Source: JBFHIJ01 sp041596515
Lineage (GTDB): Bacteria; Bacteroidota; Ignavibacteria; Kapaibacteriales; UBA2268
DNA length: 32,872 bases
Reading direction: 5' to 3'
Assembly (NCBI GenBank): GCA_041596515.1
Contig: JBFHIJ010000035.1
Span: 1-32,872 of the forward strand
Below are positions 7,148-14,165 of this stretch, in pieces. Numbering within the stretch: the stretch's first letter is position 1; every line of letters begins with the position of its first letter. The translations under genes and the position numbers were made by a program. The notes beneath the pieces are model-generated. The model was not told the origin of the DNA. It did not search any database and saw nothing but the letters and a program-made list of their open reading frames with translations.

Positions 7148-8470
7148 TTAAAAAACTAAGGTTTCTGCTGTATTTTTTCTACCGTGGACTACGTTTGGAG
7201 CTACGAAAGAGCGATCTTTTTGAACTGCTCTTTCGAACTCTTCTCTGAATTTAGTAACGAAGCCTCGCACAGGCCATGCAGCAGCATCGCCAAGTGCACA
7301 GATTGTATTCCCTTCAATGTTATTAGCCACTGAGATAAGAAGATCTAAATCTTTGGATGTGCCCTCTCCTGCCACCAATCTTTTCAGCAATTTTTCCATC
7401 CAGCCACAACCTTCTCGGCATGGAGTGCACTGTCCGCAAGATTCATGATGATAGAAGTGTGCAATTCTTAGAGTAACTTTTACTATGTCTGTATCTTCAT
7501 CCATTACCATCACACCACCAGTACCAATATGAGTGCCAAGAGGCTTAAGCGATTCTTCGTCCATCCTCACCCCTTCTATCTCATCACCACGTAGAGGAGG
7601 CATAGAAGAACCTCCGGGAATAACTGCTTTGATAGCTTTATTATTAGGAACACCGCCACAGACATCATAAATCAATTCAGTGAGTAAAATACCGGTAGGC
7701 AATTCGTATACGCCGGGTTTATTTACATGACCACTTACTCCATATAAGAGAGTGCCAACGTGCCCCGGAGCTCCTATTTTAGAATATTCTTCAGCGCCGA
7801 TTCTAAATATAGCCGGAACAGCTGTAATTGATTCTACGTTATTCACAGTAGTCGGCTTGCCCCAAAGACCGGATTGCGCCGGGAACGGCGGTTTGAAACG
7901 TGGGTAAGCTCTAATCCCCTCGATAGAATTCATCAAAGATGTTTCCTCACCGCAGATATAAGCTCCCGCACCTTTGTGTACATAGATATCTGTTTTAAAG
8001 TCTATACCAAAAGTTTCTTTCATTTTATCGCCGATGATGCCTTTATCATAGGCTTGATCAACAGCCTTTTGCATCATTTCTACCCAGTTATGATATTCGC
8101 CCCTGATATAAATGTAAGCAGCAGTGATTTTCATAGCATAGTTAGCAATTAAAATACCTTCTAAAAGCTGATGAGGATTTTGCTCAAAAATTTGACGATC
8201 TTTGAAAGAGCCCGGCTCAGATTCGTCACCATTAACAGCCAGATATTTAATGCCATCATCTTTAGGCATAAATGACCATTTCAACCCAGTAGGAAAGCAA
8301 GCTCCGCCCCTACCTCTAAGCCCGGATTTTTTTACAGTTTCAATCACTTCTTCGCGTGACATAGTCAGAGCTTTTTTGAATTGCTCGTAACCGCCATTTT
8401 TTATATATACATCAATATCAGAAAGATTATCAATTTCAGGTAAAATTAGTCTTGGAGTTTCACTAGCCAT
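7148..8470 (-). CDS. nuoF: NADH-quinone oxidoreductase subunit F
   Basis: This is the NADH- and FMN-binding subunit of respiratory complex I (peripheral arm). Numbering from the upstream ATG at 8503: the glycine-rich loop RGRGGACFPTG is at 63-73, the FMN-site NGDESEPGSFKDR at 91-103, GAGAYICGEETSL at 178-190, and the N3 [4Fe-4S] ligands are Cys356, Cys359, Cys362 (SCGQCTPC) and Cys402. The length fits the family. I prefer the ATG at 8470 (residue 12): a TATATTTG element at 8508-8515 is so close to the 8503 ATG that transcripts would start at or beyond it. The loop has Cys69 where Gly is usual (GGAGF). The gene is solitary: a terminator follows, a divergent gene precedes it, and no other nuo gene is within view. 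Confidence 0.94.
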   Translation of the reverse strand: MASETPRLILPEIDNLSDIDVYIKNGGYEQFKKALTMSREEVIETVKKSGLRGRGGACFPTGLKWSFMPKDDGIKYLAVNGDESEPGSFKDRQIFEQNPHQLLEGILIANYAMKITAAYIYIRGEYHNWVEMMQKAVDQAYDKGIIGDKMKETFGIDFKTDIYVHKGAGAYICGEETSLMNSIEGIRAYPRFKPPFPAQSGLWGKPTTVNNVESITAVPAIFRIGAEEYSKIGAPGHVGTLLYGVSGHVNKPGVYELPTGILLTELIYDVCGGVPNNKAIKAVIPGGSSMPPLRGDEIEGVRMDEESLKPLGTHIGTGGVMVMDEDTDIVKVTLRIAHFYHHESCGQCTPCREGCGWMEKLLKRLVAGEGTSKDLDLLISVANNIEGNTICALGDAAAWPVRGFVTKFREEFERAVQKDRSFVAPNVVHGRKNTAETLVF

Positions 8471-8507
8471 GTTCAAGTCTCTAATAGTTAAATTTCCACA
8501 CATACTA

Positions 8508-8515
8508 CAAATATA
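8508..8515 (-). promoter_or_regulatory. Candidate -7 element for nuoF
   Basis: The minus strand reads TATATTTG, 38 bp upstream of the preferred nuoF ATG at 8470 and only 5 bp from the alternative ATG at 8503. It favours the downstream start. No -33 TTG is apparent. Confidence 0.5.
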
Positions 8516-8684
8516 AAACTAAAATGTTATATTGCTATCTCCTTTTGACGAAAAACACGCTTAATATATTATATGCTAATAAGCATAGGCGACACATATT
8601 TTTTCAACTGTGGAAAAGAAAGTCTTTTTTAGGTGATATAAGATTGATAAATTAGTAAGCTTTTGAAACAAACAATTCGTGACT

Positions 8685-9050
8685 ATGAATTATGACATTT
8701 CAGGCAGATTGATTGAGATATTCCCAACTCAAGATATAACTGCCAGCTTTAAGAAAAGAGAGTTTGTGCTGGAAACAGTAGAGAACTTCAACGGAAGAGA
8801 GTTTTCTGAAATGATTAAATTTCAACTAACCCAAGACCGTTGTGATGTGTTAGACTCTTTTTCAGTCAATGATGAGCTTTCTGTAAAGTTCAACATTAAA
8901 GGAAGAAAATGGGAAAAAGACGGTAAAGTCAATTACTTTACTAACTTGGAAGCTTGGAAATTAGAAAGACTTTCTAATAATACTCATCCTCCTTTAGACG
9001 AGATGCCACCGGGTCTGATGGAAGATGGAGAGGATTTAGTTCCTTTTTAA
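8685..9050 (+). CDS. DUF3127 family protein (OB-fold, SSB-like)
   Basis: This is a 121-residue protein matching DUF3127, a small family found mainly in Bacteroidota. The recognisable order is DISGRLIEIFPTQ, KKREFVLET, then SVKFNIKGRKW and YFTNLEAWKLE near residue 90. The family is predicted to adopt a single-strand-binding-protein-like OB fold; its role is not established. The C-terminal tail is acidic and proline-rich (PPLDEMPPG then EDGEDLVPF), with the acidic-hydrophobic ending seen in SSB proteins, which fits a nucleic-acid role but does not prove one. A GTG two codons earlier (8679) could also initiate, but ATG 8685 is the simpler choice. It sits 76 bp upstream of rpmB, which has its own promoter. 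Confidence 0.82.
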   Translation: MNYDISGRLIEIFPTQDITASFKKREFVLETVENFNGREFSEMIKFQLTQDRCDVLDSFSVNDELSVKFNIKGRKWEKDGKVNYFTNLEAWKLERLSNNTHPPLDEMPPGLMEDGEDLVPF

Positions 9051-9058
9051 AATAAAGC

Positions 9059-9089
9059 TTGTATAATCTCCAAGAAACTCGTATATTTG
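9059..9089 (+). promoter_or_regulatory. Bacteroidota-type promoter of rpmB
   Basis: TTG (9059-9061), 20 bp, then TATATTTG (9082-9089). Both elements and the spacing match the Bacteroidota primary sigma consensus (TTG at -33, TAnnTTTG at -7). It lies 37 bp upstream of rpmB and is the clearest promoter in the window. Confidence 0.72.
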
Positions 9090-9126
9090 AAATTCATGTA
9101 AAATTAGCATATGGTCGAGGAAAATA

Positions 9127-9360
9127 ATGTCTAGACGATGTGAATTAACAGGTGTCGGCGTATTAGCGGGAAATAATGTATCTCACGCACATAATAAGAC
9201 TCGTCGTCGTTTTTTGCCAAACTTGCAGAAAAAAAGAATTTGGTTGCCTGAAGAAAAACGTTACATTACTCTAAAAGTAACTGCAAGAGCCATTAAAACT
9301 CTTGATAAAAAAGGTTACAATGCAATGATGAAAGAATTGCAGAAAAAAAATGCAAAATAA
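9127..9360 (+). CDS. rpmB: 50S ribosomal protein L28
   Basis: This 77-residue basic protein begins MSRRCELTG, followed by VLAGNNVSHAHNKTRRRFLPN, which is the L28 signature (quoted in pieces). It binds 23S rRNA in the large subunit. Only one cysteine (Cys5) is present, so this is the zinc-free form that lacks the paired CxxC motifs. rpmG, often adjacent in other bacteria, is not here. The gene has its own promoter and terminator and appears monocistronic. Confidence 0.95.
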   Translation: MSRRCELTGVGVLAGNNVSHAHNKTRRRFLPNLQKKRIWLPEEKRYITLKVTARAIKTLDKKGYNAMMKELQKKNAK

Positions 9361-9389
9361 AAAATGCCCCTTAGAGGGCATTTTTTTTT
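9361..9389 (+). terminator. Intrinsic terminator of rpmB
   Basis: AAAATGCCC (9361-9369) pairs with GGGCATTTT (9376-9384), followed by further T residues to 9389. It starts directly after the rpmB stop codon. Confidence 0.92.
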
Positions 9390-9457
9390 ATCTTACCTAA
9401 TAATCAAACCTCTTATACTTCTCTATTTTTATCTATTTCAGAAGAATAAGGATTAGC

Positions 9458-11065
9458 ATGCTTAGAATATTTATAATATTTGTATTCTCTATTTTTGTCG
9501 TTTCTTGTAGTACTTCTTTTGTTCCAAACTACAAGGGACTAACTAGTAACACTCGAGAACCTTATGCTCTTGACTCCTCTTTTTATAAAGAAAATATACG
9601 CCATAAGGTTATAACAGCTGCTAACTATAGGATTAAAAAGCAGTATGCCGAAGCTGCTGTGGAGCTACAAGAAATTTATCTTTTTGATAAAGAGCCTGCC
9701 ATAGCATACTCTATTGCATCAAATATGATTTCATTAAACAAAATTGAACTTGCAAAATACTATATAGAAGAAGCTTTGAGTAAAGACTCTTCCTTTATAC
9801 CTGCCTACGAACTACTTAGTGAAGCGTACCTTGCAGAAAGGAAACTGAGTAAAGCTATTGAAATTATTAATTTTGTTCAATCTATTGACTATAAAATTGA
9901 AAGAGAATTTGATTTGGCTTATGCCTATGAGTTTATAAATCCCAATAAGTCAATAGAAAAATACGAATTCTTATATAAAAAATATCCTGAAAGCAGAATT
10001 GAGGACAGATTATTATTCCTCTATGACAAGACCAATCAGACAGATAAAAAACTAAATATTTTAAAAACGAAGTTCTTAGCGAATCCTTCAAATCCAGAAG
10101 CTACTAAAGTTTTATTTTCTTTTTGGATAAGCAAAGGCGATGTTAATGAAGCACTTACATTTGTGTTTCAGCACGAAAACCAGATAAATAATGATGATTT
10201 AGTTCTTATTTACGGAGCTTCCAGCCAGAAAATATTGAGCGGTGGAAAAAAGTGCAATCCTAATATATTAGATACTTTATTAAGCAAATTCGATATAAGA
10301 TTTACCAACGACTGGCAAATTTATATTCAGGGCTTCTACCTTGCGTCTGAGCATCAAAGGAATGAATACGAAAAACAATTTTTAGCTATGATAGAACGTT
10401 TTTCTGATAAAAAACAGGATGTATTTTTAGAAATCGCTATTTTTTTTCAGAAAAAAAATAGATATATTGACGCAGAGAACTTATTAAAACATTATTATAC
10501 CAGTTTCAGTGATGATTTTAGATATCCTTTCTTGCTTGGATTGAATTATATTTATCAAAAAAAAGATAATCATGCCATTGGATGGCTATTTAAAGCATTA
10601 GATATTAACAGTAATTCTGCGGATATATGGGTTAATATTGGTATAATTTATGATAGAGAGAATAAAGCAGATTCTGCTGAGTTTGCATATAAAAATGCTT
10701 TAGGTATTGATATTAATCATGCTTTAGCAAACAATAACTATGCATACTCCCTAGCAACGCTTGGTAAAGATTTACGTAAAGCTTTAGAAATGTCTCAAAT
10801 AGCTATACAAAAAGAACCTTCCAACTCTGCATATTTAGATACTTATGGCTGGGTATTATTTAAACTCAAGCAATATGACACGGCTATAGAGAATATTTTA
10901 AAATCAATAAAAGTTGGTGGTGCAGGCCCGGAAGTTTATGAACATCTTGGTGATATTTATAAAGATATCGGAAAAATTGACGATGCTAAGAGAGCATACG
11001 AAGTAGGTGTAAAATTATATCCGACCAATGCAGAATTGCTTAAAAAACTGAAAAAAGTTAGTTAA
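9458..11065 (+). CDS. TPR-repeat lipoprotein
   Basis: This is a 535-residue lipoprotein. A hydrophobic leader (MLRIFIIFVFSIFVVSC) ends in a lipobox with Cys17, followed by Ser-Thr-Ser. The rest is helical tetratricopeptide-like repeats; clear ones are near residues 105-135, 345-400 (DIWVNIGIIYDRENKADSAE), 415-450 and 460-530 (YLDTYGWVLFKLKQYDTAIE; VYEHLGDIYKDIGKIDDAKR). TPR lipoproteins act as scaffolds for envelope complexes. AAGGA precedes the ATG by 6 nt. Only 15 bp separate it from motA on the same strand, so it is probably the first gene of the stator operon. A motility role is inferred from that position alone. Confidence 0.85.
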   Translation: MLRIFIIFVFSIFVVSCSTSFVPNYKGLTSNTREPYALDSSFYKENIRHKVITAANYRIKKQYAEAAVELQEIYLFDKEPAIAYSIASNMISLNKIELAKYYIEEALSKDSSFIPAYELLSEAYLAERKLSKAIEIINFVQSIDYKIEREFDLAYAYEFINPNKSIEKYEFLYKKYPESRIEDRLLFLYDKTNQTDKKLNILKTKFLANPSNPEATKVLFSFWISKGDVNEALTFVFQHENQINNDDLVLIYGASSQKILSGGKKCNPNILDTLLSKFDIRFTNDWQIYIQGFYLASEHQRNEYEKQFLAMIERFSDKKQDVFLEIAIFFQKKNRYIDAENLLKHYYTSFSDDFRYPFLLGLNYIYQKKDNHAIGWLFKALDINSNSADIWVNIGIIYDRENKADSAEFAYKNALGIDINHALANNNYAYSLATLGKDLRKALEMSQIAIQKEPSNSAYLDTYGWVLFKLKQYDTAIENILKSIKVGGAGPEVYEHLGDIYKDIGKIDDAKRAYEVGVKLYPTNAELLKKLKKVS

Positions 11066-11080
11066 TAAATAACAGGTAAA

Positions 11081-11935
11081 ATGATGTTTGTTATTATTGG
11101 TGTTATACTTGTATTTGCATCTTTAATTATTGGTTACACGATGCATGGAGGTAATCTTAATACCTTGGTGCAGATTAATGAATTTATTATTATTGGCGGT
11201 GCCGCTATCGGATCCCTTTTAATTGCAAACCCTATGCCTGTAGTTATTGGTGTTATAAAAGGTATGATAGGTACATTGAAAGGGCCGTCAGTAAACAAAC
11301 AGGTGTATTTAGACTTGATGAAAATGCTTTATGAATTATTTCAATTCGCTAAGAGAGAAGGTTTAATAGCACTTGAGCAGCATATCGAAAATCCGGAATC
11401 AAGTTCAATCATGTCCAAATATCCTTCATTTTTGAAGAATCACCATGCCGTAGAATTTTTATGTGATACATTAAAAGTAGTTCTATCCGGAGGTGTCCCT
11501 GCTCATGATTTGGAAGATTTAATGGATATGGATATAGAAGCACTTCACCAAGATGAACATAAACCTGCGCATGCACTTTCTATTGTTTCTGATGCCTTCC
11601 CTGGACTTGGTATCGTAGCAGCCGTACTTGGTATCATTATCACAATGAGTAAGATCAATGCTGGTGCGGAAGCAGTTGGTCAGTCTGTAGGTGCTGCACT
11701 TGTAGGTACATTCTTTGGTGTATTAATGTCTTATGGAATTATAGGTCCTATAGCAGCTGCAATGGCTGGGAACGCAGCAACAGACGCTAAATATATAGAA
11801 AGTATCAAAGCAGCACTTCTATCTTTCGCAAAGGGTGCACCTGCTGCAGTAGCTATTGAATACGCAAGACGAACCATAGATCCTGTAAACAGACCTACTT
11901 TTGATGAAACTGAAAATGCATACAAAGGCGGTTAA
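11081..11935 (+). CDS. motA: Flagellar motor stator protein MotA
   Basis: This is the 284-residue inner-membrane stator subunit that, with MotB, conducts ions to turn the flagellar rotor. Four hydrophobic segments are visible (about 2-22, 34-52, 170-190, 204-228). The cytoplasmic loop contains the charged residues that contact FliG: Arg92 and Glu99 in KREGLIALE. Pro174 (in FPGLGIVAAVLG) and Pro223 (in GIIGPIAA) correspond to the functional prolines Pro173 and Pro222 of E. coli MotA. The sequence resembles the long, proton-type E. coli family rather than PomA. Two ATG codons are adjacent at the start. It ends 14 bp before motB. No flagellar rotor or filament gene occurs in the window. Confidence 0.95.
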   Translation: MMFVIIGVILVFASLIIGYTMHGGNLNTLVQINEFIIIGGAAIGSLLIANPMPVVIGVIKGMIGTLKGPSVNKQVYLDLMKMLYELFQFAKREGLIALEQHIENPESSSIMSKYPSFLKNHHAVEFLCDTLKVVLSGGVPAHDLEDLMDMDIEALHQDEHKPAHALSIVSDAFPGLGIVAAVLGIIITMSKINAGAEAVGQSVGAALVGTFFGVLMSYGIIGPIAAAMAGNAATDAKYIESIKAALLSFAKGAPAAVAIEYARRTIDPVNRPTFDETENAYKGG

Positions 11936-11949
11936 GAGGAGTAACTAAA

Positions 11950-12897
11950 ATGGCTGAAGAAAATAAAGGTGGAGAAAATAAAGAACAACCCATTATAGTC
12001 AAAAAAGTTAAAAAAGTCATGGGAGGCGCTCACGGTGGTGCATGGAAAGTGGCTTATGCCGATTTTGTAACGGCAATGATGGCTTTTTTTATTGTAATGT
12101 GGATTCTTGCATCTTCTGCAGAAGTGAAAGAACAGGTAGCCGCTTATTTTGAGGATCCGGGTGCATTTAGTTATATCACCGGGAAAAGGACTATTCCTGT
12201 TGACTTAGGCTTAAAGCCAGCTCCCAGTAAGGGAAAAGGAGACGGAGATGGAGATAAAAAGTCTAGCAAAGACGCTCAGGGTGGATTTATGCAGTTTGAA
12301 GTTAAACTTGATAAAGATTCACGAGATTCACTTATAGATCAGCTTAAAAATCAGGCAACACAAGACAGCCTATCAGCTCAAAAAAGAGTGGAGAGCTTAG
12401 GCAAAGAGTTGGGAGATGCATTAAAAGAGTTGATGTCTGAAAAGCCGGAGCTGAAGGAAATACTTTCTTCGATTATTATTGAGATGACTAAAGAAGGTTT
12501 AAGAATTGAGTTAATAGAGTCATCTGAATCTATGTTTTTTGAAGTCGGTAGTGCCAATATACGCAGGGAAGCAAAAGAGATATTGCAGAAACTTGCCTCT
12601 GAGATAGGGAAACTACCTAATCATGTTGTAATAGAAGGGCATACTGACAGTCGTGGATATGCGGCTAATGCTCAATATACTAACTGGGAGCTTTCCGCAG
12701 ATCGTGCCAATGCAGCTCGTAGAATCTTAGAACTTGCCGGTCTGTGGGAAGGTCAAATAATGAGCGTAACTGGTTACGCAGATAAAAAACTTAGAAACTT
12801 AGAAAACCCTTTTGATATTTCTAACAGACGTATCAGCATTATAATTAAGCAAATTAGTGCATATCAATTTTTACCAGAAGCAGTAGCCGCGGAGTAA
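11950..12897 (+). CDS. motB: Flagellar motor stator protein MotB
   Basis: This is a 315-residue partner of MotA. A cytoplasmic basic N-terminus (about 1-33) precedes one membrane helix, AWKVAYADFVTAMMAFFIVM, in which Asp38 is the ion-carrying residue. The YADF-TAMMAFF context is the proton-type signature. A linker follows that is rich in Gly, Lys and Asp (about 92-115) and then predicted helical. The C-terminal OmpA-like peptidoglycan-binding domain covers about 195-305, with GHTDSRG, NWELSADRAN and SNRRISI visible. GAGGAG precedes the start by about 9 nt. Only 3 bp separate it from the following response-regulator gene, so the two are almost certainly co-translated. Confidence 0.95.
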   Translation: MAEENKGGENKEQPIIVKKVKKVMGGAHGGAWKVAYADFVTAMMAFFIVMWILASSAEVKEQVAAYFEDPGAFSYITGKRTIPVDLGLKPAPSKGKGDGDGDKKSSKDAQGGFMQFEVKLDKDSRDSLIDQLKNQATQDSLSAQKRVESLGKELGDALKELMSEKPELKEILSSIIIEMTKEGLRIELIESSESMFFEVGSANIRREAKEILQKLASEIGKLPNHVVIEGHTDSRGYAANAQYTNWELSADRANAARRILELAGLWEGQIMSVTGYADKKLRNLENPFDISNRRISIIIKQISAYQFLPEAVAAE

Positions 12898-12900
12898 GCA

Positions 12901-14112
12901 ATGGAAAATAGACACCTTTCATTTTTGTTTGTTGACGATGAACCTGCTATTTTAGCACTGCTAAAAGCAACTATATCCAGTACGTTTAAAAACTCTCAAA
13001 TATATACTGCGAATAATGGCAAAACTGCATGGGAAATCATCCAATCACACAAGCCAAATATTATAGTTTCTGACATAGCTATGCCTGAGATGGATGGTAT
13101 TCAGTTATTGATTAAGACGAGAGCAAAAGAAGAGCTAAACGATTGCTATTTTATAATCATGACAGCTATGGAAAAAGAAAATCAAAGCAATTTAGCTTTG
13201 GAAAAGGGAGCTGATGATTTTATCAAAAAGCCTCTTGAAACAACTTCTTTTTTAGCTAGGCTCAGAGCTGCCATAAGATTTGTCAAACTCCAATCGCAAA
13301 AGCGTGAAGAAAATGAACTTTTATTGCAGCTGGCGGATGAGCTTCGGAATGATGTGCAAGATATGATTATGCTTGCAGTAAAATTTCTGGAAGCGCGTAT
13401 TCCTGCAAGTTTTGACGCATTAAAAAGAATCAGTGAGGCTTCTCTGTGGATAGCTAAGCACTTAGAATTTGTCAAACAAGACGAATACGATGATATAGAA
13501 ATAGCAGGCTACTTAAGCGAAGCAGGTAGGATATTTCTGCCGGATCACTTAGTAAAAAGACCAGTACTTGATTTAGGTATTCCAACAGATCCGATTATGT
13601 TTCAGATTCCAAATTCTGCGAGAAGTATAGTATCTTCAGTTGGAAGGTTTAAAAATGTTGCCAATATTTTATTCCATGTCTATGAAAATTTAGATGGTAG
13701 CGGTTTTCCTGAAAGATTGATGTCTTGGCAGATACCTATCGGCTCTAGAATTGTTCGTGTAGCCCTTGACTACGAAGAAGCAAGAATATTCTCCGAAAGA
13801 AGCCCTAGAGAGATTCTAAATACAATGAACAATGATCAAAGCAAACTTTATGACCATAGAGTAGTAGTGCTTTTTGATCAGTATATCAGGTCAATCAGAA
13901 AAGAAGATTATGACCCTACAGAATTGGGAATAACGATAGCAGAACTAGCAGATGGCATGAAACTTACTCGAGATATTATTACTGATAGAGGCTTGAAACT
14001 ATTACCTGCAGGAGCAGAGCTATCTGCTAAAATGATTGAAAGAATTATTTCTCATAACACTGCAGACCCCATACTTGGCAATATATTCGTAAAGAAAAAC
14101 CGCCTCTCATAA
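12901..14112 (+). CDS. Response regulator with degenerate HD-GYP domain
   Basis: This is a 403-residue protein. An intact receiver domain covers about 6-125: Asp12/Asp13, phospho-acceptor Asp58 (VSDIAMPEMDG), Thr88 and Lys110. Residues about 150-335 align with HD-GYP c-di-GMP phosphodiesterase output domains, but the hallmark LHDIGK is LSEAGR (205-210), so the His-Asp dyad is Ser206-Glu207. The usual His residues before DGSGYP are also absent (VYENLDGSGFP at 260-270). Metal binding and hydrolysis should therefore be lost, while the GYP region and the IPIGSRIVRVALDYEEA helix are kept. A short C-terminal module (about 342-385, ELADGMKLTRDI then LLPAG) is typical of HD-GYP response regulators. 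The gene starts 3 bp after motB, so a role in controlling the stator, perhaps as a c-di-GMP or protein-binding pseudo-enzyme, is inferred. Confidence 0.85.
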   Translation: MENRHLSFLFVDDEPAILALLKATISSTFKNSQIYTANNGKTAWEIIQSHKPNIIVSDIAMPEMDGIQLLIKTRAKEELNDCYFIIMTAMEKENQSNLALEKGADDFIKKPLETTSFLARLRAAIRFVKLQSQKREENELLLQLADELRNDVQDMIMLAVKFLEARIPASFDALKRISEASLWIAKHLEFVKQDEYDDIEIAGYLSEAGRIFLPDHLVKRPVLDLGIPTDPIMFQIPNSARSIVSSVGRFKNVANILFHVYENLDGSGFPERLMSWQIPIGSRIVRVALDYEEARIFSERSPREILNTMNNDQSKLYDHRVVVLFDQYIRSIRKEDYDPTELGITIAELADGMKLTRDIITDRGLKLLPAGAELSAKMIERIISHNTADPILGNIFVKKNRLS

Positions 14113-14131
14113 TAGAAAGGCGGCTTTTTTT
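14095..14131. terminator. Bidirectional terminator between stator operon and thrS
   Basis: CCGCCT (14100-14105) pairs with AGGCGG (14118-14123). Seven T residues follow on the plus strand (14125-14131) and five T residues on the minus strand (complement of 14095-14099). The left arm lies inside the last codons of the response-regulator gene. It serves two convergent transcription units. Confidence 0.85.
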
Positions 14132-14165
14132 CAAACTACATATTATTATCTTAACTAACCAATAT

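Noticed and set aside
12901..14112. An active HD-GYP c-di-GMP phosphodiesterase
   Set aside because: The metal-binding His-Asp dyad is Ser-Glu and the His residues before the GYP-like motif are missing, so activity is unlikely.
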